64,000 nucleotides of DNA from Exophiala sp. HKRS030 (GCA_023897205.1 JAHWDD010000007.1:1116001-1180000); one strand, 5' to 3'; shown: positions 43,981 through 58,828, counted from the first letter of the stretch. The notes: generated from the sequence alone by a model not told the origin. Made by a program: numbers and translations.

Positions 43981-46211
43981 ATGCCTCCCGCAAATCTTCT
44001 CCGCCAACTCAAAGGCAAATCCTATGAGGTTAATCTTGAACCAGGCAGTGCCCCAGTCAGCTATGATAACACGGATTTGAGGGATGTTCAGACTTTGGTG
44101 GCTCGACCTATAGAATCGGTATGTAACACTGCTCGCCTCTGGTACCTCGTACCGCGTTCTGACCAACCTCGTTCAGTATACCACTGGCACCGCACATGTG
44201 ATGTAAGATATGCCACAATGGCTTCGTGCGCAAGACTGATATTTTCAAAGCTTCATGCCGTCAATCGAAAAACGCTTGGAGAGGGGATTTGCACCCGACC
44301 AGCTCATCGATGACCTATCAAGCAGGTTCAACATTCCGGAGTTCTTTTTCGACGTTGCGGGATGGAACGCGAACGGGTTCTTCAGGTCCTCAGAGCTTGG
44401 AAACCGAGATCCCAGCACGAGTGCGCCATACTCTTACTGTAAGTTACTCAACAGGGTGCGCCGTTCATACTCAATGATGGCAGGCACGTCATCACGCTTT
44501 CTCACCAAAAATGTCATGGACAAGGTAAGCGTAGGGGATCAAAATACAGTCCCGGGCCACACGAGTGATGCAGCAGCAAGACGACATTTCAGCGAATTCA
44601 GCGACGCCGAGGACGAAAAATGGACGTGGACATCAGCAGACACTGGTCCACCCCAGGCATCAACTCCAAGCTCCAATCCACCATCATACAGAAGCTTGAC
44701 ACGCAATCCAAATCCAAAGTCACCTTCATATAAGTACACATGGGACTTTATGGGGTTTTGCACCTATTGGCGGCGGACAGCTATAAGAGGCGGTGGGGGA
44801 CAATATGCCTTTCTCAACATTATCGTCTGCTTCGACCTGAGTAAAGAAATCAAGAAGAAGATCATGGCGGCAATCAGCAACGCGCGGTTCGACATTGCCC
44901 AGGGACTACACGATCCTTTCTGTCTTCTGAACGTGGCCAACAACGTTATGATTGAGCATTTCCACCGGAGCTTGTGGTCCTTCCAACCGCCCATTAGAAA
45001 TGTTGAAAAGGTACGAAATGCTACCGACCAGAATGTCGTTTCAGTATGTTTTTTTGTTTAAAAGGAACGCTGGGCTGACAAGCCTTTTTTTCCCCTGCGG
45101 CTGTCAAGACTCGTCTGGAGGGTTGGGTCAAGACTCTGCAAAATGATGGAGGCGATACAGCGAGGGCAAGGGAAGTCACGGCTCTGGTGGCGAAATATGC
45201 GGCAATGCACGAGCTCAATCGTCACGTCCACCACATTGCAGAGGCAATGCAAGTGGCTTCGAACACACTCAAGAACATCACCGAGGCCCATGATTCGCTT
45301 TGTTCCGCCACATCCCCAGCTCAGCACACATCAGACAATATATCCAACAATTTGAGGTTCCAAACCGTCTACACTGACAATCTCCGATGTCGGGCTGACG
45401 CTTTCGTTGACAGGATGAAGAATGAAACTCGATTCGTAAGTAACCATTTCCCCCCTGGTCTATACAGAGTTACAGATTTCGTATGTGTCAAAAAGTGAGA
45501 AGGTGTTGTGCAGGCTAACCCGAGAATTACGATCTTTGTGGGAATATCACAGATATCAAACCGTGTCGCCATCGAAGACAATGATGTGTCAAAGGGTATC
45601 TTGGCCGAGACTCGTAATGATGGAAGAGTCCTTTCGGAGACTGTGTCAGTATTGACGTTGTTGTTTCTACCTGGAACTTTTGTTTCTGTGAGTGTTTTCC
45701 TATTCTTTGAGAGAGAGAGAGAGAAACATGGCAATGCAAAGCGTGAACAAACCAAGAGCCGAATCACAGCATAGCATAAATGGCCAGTTGTCCTCTCTCC
45801 CGTCCGGGATCCCCCCACCCTCTACTTTTTGTATATTCTCGTCGAGACGACACTGACACAGATTTTGTGGTCTCACAGGGTTTCTTTGGTATGAATTTCT
45901 TCTCTGTCGATGGGAATGGCTGGAAATGGTTGCCCAATTTCTGGATGTTTTTCGCCTTTACCGCCCCAATCACGTTTGCAGGTTTGGTGCTGTTCATGTT
46001 CGAAGTCAACGTGGTCGGATGGAGCAGGAGGAACTTCTCCAAACCCGTCAAGAATTGGTATCTGGACAAACAGCGAAAGCGAAGTCGAAGTCGAAATCAA
46101 CGACGAAGGAATACTCAGACAGAGACGACGCATGCGGGGACGAATAGTCAGACGCAAACGAACGTGAACATGGACACTAACACGATTGGACAGAATGATG
46201 GCGTTGTTTAG
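43981..46211 (+). CDS. CorA-like divalent-cation transporter family protein
   Basis: Predicted exons are 43981-44118, 44177-44202, 44251-45010, 45109-45435, 45514-45687 and 45879-46211, giving 585 residues. A further in-frame 45-nt GT-AG segment (44438-44482) may also be an intron, giving 570. Phase is kept at all junctions, and the 26-base exon 2 restores TGTAHVIFMPSIEKRL. The N-terminal half is cytosolic, with FMGFCTYWRR and a helical region ending NIEK-like. The last part has the LTLLFLPGTFVS first membrane segment, then the signature loop GMN in GFFGMNFFSVDG, and a second membrane segment (FWMFFAFTAPITFAGLVLF). It ends in a basic tail. Two C-terminal helices with GMN are the hallmark of CorA/Mrs2-type Mg2+ channels. 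Fungal members of this divergent branch have unknown ions. The family is secure; the ion is not. Confidence 0.85.
45712..45724 (+). repeat. Short GA tract in a CorA-gene intron
   Basis: A run of GA dinucleotides lies in the intron between the fifth and sixth exons. It is not otherwise remarkable. Confidence 0.8.
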
Positions 46212-46603
46212 GTGGTTATCTTTATCTCAACGAACGATCTGTACTTGAACATGGACACTCGGGGAAATGGGGCGACCTCGACACGGGTCCAGACACACGG
46301 TAGACATTGGGCCTTGAACGGAAACCCCTTTGAGGCATTGGAGACGGGCCAATTTTTCCCTCGGCGCGAAAGAAAAGTGTGTTGATTTGCTGGAATTCTT
46401 CAGATATCAGGGGTCGGACATTGTCAGAAAGGAGGAAACGAGGATGAGGAAGAGAAGGGTGTCTGGGAGATAGTTTTCTACTTTGTAATAATGGTAATAA
46501 AGCGAGACCAGTGGTCGCAGTTTGACGACCCTGAATCGAGATAGGTTATTGAATGGTGATGAGATACTATGCGTTCGGGGTACCCTCTGAAAGTCCGTAA
46601 GAC
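46212..46603. other. Convergent 3' spacer
   Basis: 392 bases between two genes that converge (CorA-like and carboxylesterase). It should hold both 3' UTRs. No gene seen. Confidence 0.5.
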
Positions 46604-48840
<2,237 letters not shown>

Positions 48841-49580
48841 GGCCAGAAATCACGCGATCAAGTCTTGCAAGACGTGGTTCTCTCTGGATGCAAACGAAAA
48901 CAACCCACCTTTATAAAGGAAAACGAACTGTCGGCATCTTGAGCCTGTTTATCCGTTCACCTCGTGAGCTTCGGCACAAGCACCGACATAGTTGGAGAAT
49001 TCAATTGAACCCTTGCCAATTCTTCAGTAGTTGCCATCGCTTGATATTAGCCGTCGAGAGATCGAAAAGAAGAAGTCGTAGGTAGACGAGGATGAAAATG
49101 GAAGCGTCATTGGCTCTCCACACAGAATGCGGGCGATTTGCGACCTCGTTCTCCTCATTGTTTCACCGCTTCGAATGGCCATGGGAACTGCGGGATGAGA
49201 AGCCATCCAAAGTGACGCATCGGCCACTGAGCGGATACGAGATTTAAAGAATGCCGGATGTTCAGGGCGAAGAGAAATTGGGAACAAGGATATTCAGGGT
49301 CGACCGATGATGCTACATCCATGTTCCATGCTCATCAACTCTGAAAATACAAAAATCTATTGCTCTTCTTTAGCATATACAATACAGACTAAACACACCT
49401 CACCTATCGAGCATCGAGGTAGTCACATTTGCTCCTTTGTTCTGACTACTGCCCTCCTATCCCATCACGCTTCGTTTTCAACAACTTCTACCTTCCCGTC
49501 CGCCAGCAACCCCAGTCCACGATCGCACACCAGCACGCATCACACCCACAAATTCGTGAAGTCGCACTCAACTCCGACCA
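48841..49580. other. Esterase upstream region
   Basis: 740 bases that contain the esterase promoter and, at the far end, the 3' UTR of the BAP31-like gene. No supported gene. Confidence 0.4.
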
Positions 49581-50379
49581 TCAGTTGCTCTTCTTGTCAC
49601 CTTCGCTCGGGTTGGTCTGGTTGTATTTGACGCTCAACTCGTCATACGATTTCTGCAGACCTTCGGCCTGGCTCTTCATTGCCTGCAGTTCCTTGTCTTT
49701 CTTTTCCAACTGCTTCTTGAGCTCTCCAATCTGGTCCGCACGGTAGTGCTTGCCTAGCTTCTCTCCCTCTTTGCCGCCAGCCTGTGAATCGCCCTCGTAC
49801 ATCTTGACCTTTTCTTCGAGACGGAGGACATCGAGGATCATACCGTATGTGCGGTTGAGGATGAGAGAGAGGAAAAGCGTGAAGCCGGTCAAGTACATGT
49901 TGCGTTGCGAGTAGAACTTGCGAGCTTGAACCTCCATACGGTCAGTGCCAATTGCTGCTGCTCGTCTGCTGAGTGTCAGTGAATTTCCTCAAAACACCCA
50001 ATTGATGTTTCCTTCTCACCCTGCACCGGTGGTGTCATTCATCAAGGCCGCCATTTCAACTTGGACTCGGTAAACGCGGTTGACGCTGTCGAGGAAAAGA
50101 ATGAGGATGAAGATAAACGTGATCTAGAACGTGTCAGTCTCTTGCTGCCTGGGAAAATCACAGTCTCTCCAACCTTCATCCCGTACTGTAATTTTGCTAC
50201 CAAGGGACTCTCTGAGATGAAATTGAACATCTTGCGCTTGACCGTAAAAGGCATTGGGACGACCAGGGAAATAAAGAGTACCATCTCTGACACCAAGATG
50301 GCGAAAACCTGTAGGTACCGTTAGCATCCATAAAGAGCTCCATTGTAGTATTACTGACCAGGCTGTAGTAGAGCGTCAT
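49581..50379 (-). CDS. BAP31/Yet3-like endoplasmic reticulum membrane protein
   Basis: Exons 50379-50359, 50308-50174, 50123-50020 and 49965-49581 give 214 residues. Splicing yields the family start MTLYYSLVFAILVSEM (a 21-base first exon), then MFNFISESPLVAKLQYGMK, ITFIFILILFLDSVNRVYRV and RKFYSQRNMYLTGFTLFLSL. So there are three membrane segments and a cytosolic coiled coil (EKKDKELQAMKSQAEGLQK). The C-terminus KKSN fits a KKxx dilysine ER-retrieval signal. BAP31/Yet proteins act in ER quality control and cargo export. Length matches fungal members (about 210). Donor of intron 1 is GTCAGT, slightly weak, but the N-terminal match to the family supports it. Confidence 0.93.
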
Positions 50380-51243
50380 GATTGAGAATTGAGCTCCTAA
50401 AGAGCCTGTCCAGGTCTAGAGAAAGGATCAGGTGTTGCAGACGAGATGTGAGGCTGTAGCCAGAGCACGTCGGCAGTTATTGAAGATTATAAGTGGTAGA
50501 TCAAAACGAAGAAGAGGACTGTGAGTGAACCGAATTTAAGCGTGCGAAGGCAGACAGTGGAAACAAACCACTTCACCCTCTTTTTGTGGTGTTACGACAT
50601 ACTCTGTACACACACACCGCACATTACGTCATCTCTCAGGCAACGCTTCGCAAACTACCACGAGGCCATTGACCTTAATTAAAAAGGTCCTAGACAATAC
50701 GATTGCAACAATCTTATACATGCATATTCTAGTATGAGTGTGGGTATACAACATCAAGCTGCATTAGATTTCCAGAACTGAATCATAAAATCTGGTATTG
50801 CGGAAGCATATCTGTCAATATTGGCCAAAGCCCGACTCGCTTCGACTTGACTTGAACCATAAGTGCATAAAGCAGAAGATCAAGGATATCAGTCTCATAC
50901 CACCATTACTAACGTCAATAATGAGCTTTTCTGCCGCCCCCGCAACCGTCAGCGACTTGTGCGCCTTTATTGTCTGTTTAGATATTCACCAAATCAATTC
51001 TCTCATAGTACAGTCCAGTCCCCGGACGATTGGAGGAGTGCATACTCAGAGCTATCCTGGTGGGCTAGAGATAGGTTGATACTACCTCGCTATGCCATGT
51101 GGTGCTCACAGCTTGTCCAGGGATTGCCCAGTTGAGACATGTGTACATGTTCATGTCTCGTTTCGCAGGTTGTTCGGTAGCTTCTGAAATTGTATCGAGT
51201 CTCGAGAGTGACAATCGCGACTCGGTACCCAATATCAACCGCC
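50380..51243. other. Region upstream of the BAP31-like gene
   Basis: About 860 bases containing the BAP31 promoter and the 3' UTR of Toa1. AT-rich in the middle. No supported gene. Confidence 0.4.
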
Positions 51244-52943
51244 TACCATTCAAACTCTCCTTGGCCTTTGTGAAAAACATATCTATACATCATGTTAGCG
51301 GGCCATCTCTCCAGTGTTGGGAGGCCGGGAAGCTGGTACTTACTCGTTACCTTCAACCCGTAAGATTCCGTCCTTCAGAGTTGTCTTCCACTTGTTCTTC
51401 ACGCGCTGGACCTTGTCATATGTACATAGCATGACTTGATCAGTCTCCTCGCCGTTCTCGTCAGCGGCGGCGAGATCATCTGGATCATCAAGATCGGAAT
51501 TGATAGCATCCTCGTCATCGATATCATCGTCTTCGTCACCTGCAGCGTCACCCTGGGCACGGGTGATGCTTGATGGTCCTGACGCTGACGCATTGACTTG
51601 ACGTATGGCATTACTTCTTGGAGCAGGTCGGGCTTCCAGTGGGGTAAGAAGGCCACCAGCTTCAAGCGACTGTTGAGACATAATGAACTGGTCGCGCATC
51701 AGTCGATCTGCTTCGGCACCATGTGTGGCATAGAGGTTTTTGCGTGAGAGATACTCTGCGTCCCATTCATCTCGAGCGTCAGACGCGCCATCGTTTTGAC
51801 TTGATCTTAGGGGTTGATTAATTTGAGAGTAGTCTTGAACACCTGGGAATGATTGGGTATCTTCCTGCTTGATATAGTTGGTTGGCGAAGTTGCTTGAGG
51901 CTGCCCAGGTACACGGGACTGGTTGGACTGGAGTTGTGCAATCTGGGGACCGGCTCGGGGACCATATGTCTGGTGTAGATTCATCGCTGCTCGATCGCGT
52001 GCTGTCATGGGTTGACCTTGCTGGAACGATGGGGCTTGATACTGCTGCAGGGGAGGAAGGTGTGGAGGCTGCGGAGAATATGATTGAGAGGCTCCATTGC
52101 TCTCAGTTTTGATGACTGGCTGTGGCGGAATAGAGGATTGGGCTGGAGGGGTGCTGGTCAGGTTGCCATTGCTCGGTAGGGTTGCAGGGATTGGTTTGGC
52201 ATTGCTGGGCAGAGTTTGCTCTTTTGGAGGTGCTGGAGGGGGGTCCCAAGGTAGTTGAGCGACCTTAAGGCCTGATAGTTTCTTTTGCCATTCCTGTATG
52301 TCGGGTAGTGTCAGTAGAAGTTCCCAAAGTCTCACTACAATTGCAACGAGGAGGCAGTGTATTTGAGGGGGGCTTCCCAAACAGGTTAGCTGAGTGGGTA
52401 GGATGAGGCTGGGCAGGCGTCGTGGCGTATTTAAGAGCATGAGTCAAAGGGCTGCGGCCTTCAAAGACACTCGCTTCCCCCGCTTCCCCTGCCGCGCATT
52501 CTCTCGCTCGTCTCGCCGCCCTCGCCCTCACACGCAATCCACGATCACTGCCTGCCTGCCACCGTCGATGTTTGCTTTTTGACGAATGTTTTTCTCATCC
52601 ATTGAGATCTGGCAGTGGAAACTGTGCTCTGATCTGATGAAGAGATGGTTCTTGTGATGCATACCCCCCAGATCATGGTTTGGCTGATGAGGAGAGTATG
52701 ACCTACCGCTTTCAACAACTCCAACGTGGCCAACTCAACACCACCTTCTTCAAAATCCTGTCGTGACTGATCGCACACATCGCTGATGACTTTGGCATAG
52801 ACGTCGCCCTGTTTAGAAGCATGTCAGCTCAGTCGTTATAGGTGTGCAATCTTCCCTTTTCAAATGCGCGGTGACCGCGATCATTTGTAGAGGAAGTTGG
52901 GTTGATGCCGGCGGGGACTGCGTACCACCGAGGCTTTCGACAT
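51244..52943 (-). CDS. toa1: Transcription factor TFIIA large subunit
   Basis: Exons 52943-52926, 52808-52707, 52293-51344 and 51283-51244 give 369 residues. The N-terminal helical region is VGDVYAKVISDVCDQSRQDF, with VELATLELLKAEWQKKL reading across the 413-nt intron 2. The middle is Gln/Pro/Ser-rich, with an acidic stretch before the C-terminal beta-barrel half: DQVMLCTYDKVQRVKNKWK, LKDGILRVEGNE and a last 40-base exon YVFHKGQGEFEW. That C-terminal end is the expected one for TFIIA alpha/beta. It stabilises TBP on the TATA box in the nucleus. The first exon is only 18 bases (MSKASV). Assignment is very secure; the short terminal exons are supported by family fit and phase. Confidence 0.95.
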
Positions 52944-53546
52944 GATGCGCGCCTATCACTGTCGCTCTTGAAATCTCCCTTTGCAATGTTTTCTGGAATG
53001 ATTCGTTACTTCCCGTCAACAGTGTCAAGTATGGGATGCGTCGTTGTGAAAGCAAGATGTTGATCGTGAAGGTGCTGGCGTGGGGAGAGAACAGCCGAGG
53101 GCAGGCAACAAGTCAGGTGAGGTAGAGTTAAGACACGATAGATATAATTGTGAATGCCGCAGACGTGGGCTTAACTGAAGGTGAGCGACGTAGATCTCAA
53201 TGAGAAGCGACCACGAGCCAGCAGAAATGTTATGAAGCCCAATCCGTTGACCTAGTTGGATGGTGGTGGAAGGGAAGTCTGGGGAGAGCGAAATACAAAA
53301 GACTCCCTCAAACCGTCAGGTCTCAAACGGGCAGCTGAGCCGAACCTCGTACTTGGTCACGCCAACTCCACGTAATGTGTCAAACGAGAGCATTCCTCTT
53401 CCCTCAGTCGGGTAACCATCGACCAGACTTGAGAACTTCTCATACAATATCGAAAATCAGCATTTTTTGTTGTCCCTGGGCTCTCTCTCATGAATCCCAA
53501 TTGACTCTCAGCTCTCAACCGATCCCATCACCTTTAGACAGCAAAG
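52944..53546. promoter_or_regulatory. Divergent promoter between toa1 and pnc1
   Basis: 603 bases separate the start codons of two genes that point away from each other, so both promoters lie here. The part next to Pnc1 is C/T-rich. No named site is seen. Confidence 0.5.
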
Positions 53547-54300
53547 ATGTCGTTCAGGCCAGCATTGATTGTTGTTGATATGCAGAATGACTTCTGTCCG
53601 CCTGTATGATCTTCTAGGTTTTTCATGTAGTGGTAATCCTGACTATCTTCAGGATGGCTCACTGGCTGTGACTGGAGGTCGAGACATCGTTCCATTGGTC
53701 AACCGCCTGCTCGGCTCCCCGAGATTCGTGGTCAAGGTTGCAACTCAAGATTGGCACCCTCGTGATCACATTTCGTTTGCAACTAACCACCCTCCCCCAA
53801 ACAATAAACCCTTTGAATCTTTCGTCGACATGCAAAATCTTGTCGCCAACAAGCCAGAGCAAACCATGAAGCAACGACTGTGGCCCGTTCATTGTGTCCA
53901 ACAAACGAAAGGCGCAGAGATCCTTAAGGAAATCGATCTTTCCAAGGTAAACGCCACTGTTCACAAAGGGATGGACTCGAGGGTTGAAATGTACTCTGCG
54001 TTTTCTGACTCCTTTGGGAACATGACCGCCGGTGCTGGAGGGGTGGATATTGACCTCGCCGCCCTCTTAACGGAACGACAAGTCACCCACGTCTACGTCG
54101 CCGGCCTAGCTGGAGACTACTGTGTCAAAGATACTGCGCTAGGTGCTGCCAAAGCTGGCTTCACCACTTATCTTATCGAGGAGGCCCAGAGATGTGTTGA
54201 CCCTTCTTCCTGGTCTGATATCAAGGCAGAGCTAGCGCGAGGCTCTGTTTCTCTGATCAGTATCGATAGCGACGAGTCACGCCGAGTCCTTGAAACATGA
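53547..54300 (+). CDS. pnc1: Nicotinamidase
   Basis: Exons 53547-53603 and 53653-54300 give 234 residues. The intron of 49 nt comes right after FCPP and rejoins at DGSLAV. The enzyme hydrolyses nicotinamide to nicotinic acid in NAD+ salvage and removes an inhibitor of sirtuins. Catalytic triad residues are Asp11 (VVDMQNDF), Lys124 (VHKGMD) and Cys176 (AGDYCVKDTALG). Metal ligands fit D52 and H54 in TQDWHPRDH plus H99 in WPVHC. Length matches yeast Pnc1 (216) with small additions. Yeast PNC1 is stress-induced, but the sequence here does not show how this one is controlled. Assignment is very secure. Confidence 0.95.
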
Positions 54301-55057
54301 ATTTCTTTTCCTCCTGCGGTGTGTTGGACGCCGAAATGCTGCAAGGGAGCTGTGATTTTCTTCGCAGAGAGCACCACAAGCGTTGCGTCCTTCGCGGCCT
54401 GTCGATCCATACCAATGACCCAGCAAATTTCAGGACCAGCCTTTACTAAAAGGATATCGTGAAGGAAGCTGAGATGAAGTGCTGTATTGATAACTCGCTT
54501 TTAGGCACTAGACTCGCCATCTTTGCCTGAACTTACTCTCCATGCATAAAAGAGTTCCCGGGACATTTCACAGACAGGCGTCTCCACCCGAATTCCTCCT
54601 CTCTTACTGGAAGTGAGGCCATACGGCAAATGAGGGAGCAACACCAGCAATAAAAGCATGATATAGCCTTCATAGGAACGATGCTACTAATGCAGTGGAC
54701 CGTTCGGCCACCTGTGTGGTGACTATCTACAGATCTATCTGACATCAAACACCTACTGTTTCGGATCTTGAGAACAATGAGATTAGATTTGACGTGATGT
54801 TACTAATTGGCTCCCCTTATATTCCATAGGTTTAAAGGAAACTGGTACTTCGACGACGTTGTGATTCACCCAAACATCGTTACAATCCGAGGATGTCACC
54901 GTTCGTCTGTGACAGGCAGCAGGGCCATAGCAAGGCTTGGCAATATACCTACCGTAGCATCCGCATGACATTCCTGATGTACTCGTATGAGTCCACAACA
55001 TGTATTTGTGATCTAAGGCATATGTTGTCCTGAGATTCTTCAATCGAGAGGCCAAGA
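54301..55057. other. Spacer between pnc1 and the DUF3605 gene
   Basis: About 760 bases with no supported gene. Frames on the minus strand are short and unremarkable. Confidence 0.4.
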
Positions 55058-56008
55058 ATGCCGCATTCCGTTCACTCACTGGGTGGGATGGAAACACCCA
55101 TCGAAGGAGGCGGGGATGCGGTAGACTTGTCCTTACGATATTGGAATGCGAATCAGCCTCGGGCCGCGTGGAGCGAGGAGTGTCCCGAGTTTCTAGAGGG
55201 TATCAGTGAGAAGAACAAAGTGATACTGTCGAAGCGGGACGAGGAATTTGACAGAATTACTTGGGACAAGTGCAAGGAGTTGGTTAGTATGTATAACCTA
55301 CACCTCCTTGATGTTTGGTCTCGAGGCGGGCGAAACGTTGGAGGCTAGACGCGTACAGCAGGAGAATGCACTGCGGCCAGCGGCTGACCCGATGATTGAT
55401 CCAGGTGAAAATACAATCTATCAATTCCAGCGCAATGCGAGTCAGCTTCGAGGCTACCTCGAGTATATTCACCATTTGAAGAAGAAGCATGGCAGCGTGC
55501 TGGAGTATGTGAAGCAGTTCAGACTTAAGTGGGCAGATATTACGTCTTCCGACAAGCCACCATTTGAAGATGCCAGTGATTTCAAGATCCTGTACAATGA
55601 CTGGCCCTACCATGTCGATGAGGATATCACCCACCTTGTGGTATGGACAAAGTTCACTATCGATGAGGAAGAGCAGACCGGGGAGGTCACACCAGAAGGA
55701 AAGAGACAGACTGAGGACTTTATCAAGAAGACCTTCTTACGCCAAGGTATAACGAGAGACCAGATCATTTGGTTCAAGAACTGGAAGAGCTTGAAGAGTG
55801 TACACGCTTTAGGTAAGTTGACTCCGTCTGAAAACTAGGTGATATTGGCGAGGCTGAGCTTGGACTGATGGTTTTGGACAATCTAGAGCATTTTCATGTC
55901 ATGCTTTACAAAGCACCACGAGATTTGTTGGATGAGGTTACCAGGGGAGATCGACCGACTTCGGAAAGTTGGACTTCTGGGACAGAATACTCCTACTCTG
56001 TGGTCTGA
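55058..56008 (+). CDS. DUF3605 / N-acetylglucosamine-induced-type protein
   Basis: Exons 55058-55286, 55405-55812 and 55887-56008 give 252 residues. Splicing joins DEEFDRITWDKCKELVSENT to YQFQRNASQLRGYLEYIHHL. The core then has KKHGSVLEYVKQFRLKW, NDWPYHVDEDITHLVVWTKF and [20 protein letters not shown]. These are the features of the DUF3605 family, named after N-acetylglucosamine-induced protein 1 of Candida. Its biochemical role is not known. Another possible start is Met11. The second half of the CDS ends with a poorly conserved Ser/Thr tail. Family call is secure. Confidence 0.9.
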
Positions 56009-56879
56009 GCATGTGATCGTCGATGCTGAACATAAGGAAAGCCAGACTCCCGAAAGCTGCATGAAGAGTGGGATTACCCAACCCATAATCGTACATGATA
56101 GAGGCCGCGTGCGTGGGAGGAAATGGGAGTTTGGAATACCGACATCCGAATACCTGGTCATTAATAGAGGGATGAATCGGAGATAGAAATGAGACGAGAA
56201 GCCGTGCCCATCGAACAACAGTTGAGGTGGTGGGATAAGGCGGTCACTCGGCATAAAAAAAAGGCCACAAGGCAGAAAATTTTTATGCTCGTCATGACGC
56301 AGTTAAAGCGCAGGGAGAGACACCAGATAGGGTAGTGGCCTGGTGGTCTTGACTGGCTCGGACTCAGCGGTCTTGGGCTTGTGCTTGGGGCTCGTGCCTA
56401 CAAATCCAGGGCTGTCTAGGCGTTAGGCAGCCGCCTACAGGTGCTGGCCACTGCCCTCAGATCCGACAGCTCACCTACAACGCCAGCATGACCTGCTTCA
56501 TTCCCAAATGACCATTGAATGACTCGGGCCTTATTCTCGTCCTCGCAGACAAGCGGCATGATCTTTTTCCTCCACTACCCTCTTCTCTAGCTGTACGCAT
56601 AAACTTGCAATCTCTGCACCCGCTACAACTACTCTTGCATTCTTTTGATCGAGGTTGTCGCTTTCGAATCTGGACTCTTTGCATCCGCCACCTCGACCCC
56701 TCGCTCCCCGACCGACCAAGCCTTACGAGTTTCGCTTGCTCCAATCCCGCACGACGTCATATTATATCCCACTCCTAACCCTCCACCCAGATCAACGTTG
56801 GTGCTGAGGACAACATTGAGAGTCCGAAGCAGCCCAATAGACAGGATGAAGCATTCAATAGGAGGGGCCTTGCGTGGCC
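56009..56879. other. Upstream region of the Osh6/7-type gene
   Basis: About 870 bases with C/T-rich stretches near 56520-56780. It should hold promoter and leader. No supported gene. Confidence 0.4.
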
Positions 56880-58828
56880 ATGGTCGTAGGTGCATCCCAG
56901 GCTTCGGCCGGGCAAGCTGGAAAATATTGCTTACACAGGCACCGCAGGCAATCGATCATCCTCCGAAGATGTTCGTGACTCGGAGAACGAGGATACCACA
57001 GTAGTCGAGGCCGAGCAGGGAAATGGTATGTGCCGTCAAGAGTTGTTACCGCAGAATGCAGCCTGACCAGAAGCAGTGCTATCACACATCATCTCCCAAC
57101 TGCGGCCTGGGGCCGATTTGTCTCGAGTCACCCTGCCGACGTTTATCCTCGAAGAAAGATCTATGCTTGAAAGAATCACAAAGTGAGGCTTCCGAAGGAG
57201 GAATCATACAGCAATGGCTGACGGATGTCCTAGTTTCATGGCTCACCCAGATACCCTTCTACCCATGCCGACGATAGATGACCCGATCCAACGATTTGTT
57301 GCGGTGGTCAAGTTTTACCTGAGTGGTTGGCACATACGGCCACCGTACGTTCCGAGTTAATACCAATATGAGCACGAACTGACAAGGGACCAGGGGAGTC
57401 AAGAAACCTCTTAACCCAATCTTGGGAGAAGTCTTTACTTGTTACTGGGATTATCCCGACAATACGCGGGGTTACTACATATCGGAGCAGACTTCACACC
57501 ATCCGCCCAAATCGTCCTACTTCTTCATGGCCCCAGAACATCATATTCGGGTGGACGGCACGCTGAAACCTCGAAGCAAATTTCTGGGGAACTCGGCAGC
57601 AAGTATGATGGAGGGCATATCTTATCTCAGATTCACAAACAGAGGAAAGTCCAAAGGAGGAGAGAAGTAGTAAGGAAGAGTGATGCCGTGGTTGACTTCG
57701 ACGCTAACGGACAATAGTATCCTCACTCAACCCAATATGTACGCCCGGGGGATTCTGTTTGGCAAGATGAAGTACGAGTTAGGTGACCATTCCTATGTTC
57801 GCTGTCCCGAGAACAACCTAATGGCAGACCTCGAGTTCAAAACCAAAGGATGGGTTGGTGGCACGTATAATGCCATTGGAGGTGTTATCAAGCACGACAA
57901 AACAGGCGAAGTCCTTTTCGAGCTATCTGGATTGTGGTCTGGAGAAATGTACATCAAAGACGTCAAGTCTGGTCAGAAGAAATTGCTTTTCGATGCCACA
58001 CACGCCAAACATGCTCCTCCCCAGACGCGGCCAATCGAAGAACAAGGTGAGCGTGAATCGCAACGATTATGGCAAAGCACGGTCAAAGCTGTCCATGCCG
58101 TGGATCATGAAACCGCCACGACGGAGAAAGCCAAGATTGAAGACCGACAGAGAGAAGAAGCGAAACGAAGAGAGGAAATGGGCGTCGATTGGCATCCCAA
58201 GCTTTTCCGACGGGTTCATGCCGGTCCGGGAGGCCCGGAGGAAGGTGAAGAGGATCTTGAATGGGTCATCAACGCTCATCTGTATGTTTCTACAGCCCGT
58301 GGAATGTGATCAAGCTAATATCTTCTCTACAGAGATACGCATGACCCCAAGGAGCTCGAGGAGAAAATTATGTCGATAGCTCCCATTTTACCAGGACAAG
58401 GATCATTCGAACAACGAGAATCGGTCAAGACTTCTCGATCTACCGAGTTCCATCGGCCCACCAGCAGTGGTGGCCCAAGCCATAAAGATGTTCCCAGTCA
58501 AGCTAATGCCCATGAAAATCTCATTGACTTTGACTCTCGACCATCCAGTAATGCTCCGCCAGTGCAAAAGGATTCGGTAGCTCACAACCCAATGCACCCA
58601 ACGTCGGATCCGCAGCAGACTCCTATACATCAGAGTACGAGTACTAACGCACCGATCGGAAACCCCCCCAAGAGTGCCAATCTCATGGACGACGATGGTG
58701 GATTGAATGAGAAAATGTCGGGAATGAAGATGCAAGAAGCCATGGTACCTCAGGGGGGTTCGAAGCCGCTGAAGAGAGCTGACACGGACACCAGCGAGGT
58801 GGATGTCTTTGTCGATGCCGAAGGTTGA
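56880..58828 (+). CDS. Oxysterol-binding protein, Osh6/Osh7 type
   Basis: Predicted exons are 56880-56889, 56939-57025, 57077-57182, 57234-57344, 57394-57669, 57718-58281 and 58333-58828, giving 549 residues. The first exon is only 10 bases (MVV plus one base). The lipid-binding domain includes [52 protein letters not shown] and the fingerprint EQTSHHPP. Then come KSRFLGNS-like [32 protein letters not shown], and the late FHPKLFRR-like WHPKLFRR. This fits Osh6/7, which exchange phosphatidylserine and PI4P between ER and plasma membrane. It has no PH domain. The last 180 residues are a Ser/Pro-rich, likely disordered tail. Two acceptors (56938/56947 and 57070/57076) have in-frame alternatives a few bases apart. 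Confidence 0.92.

Noticed and set aside
55248..55404. In-frame upstream part of the DUF3605 second exon, read without splicing
   Set aside because: Reading through leaves the first exon out of frame; a GT-AG intron at 55287-55404 joins the conserved family core in phase.
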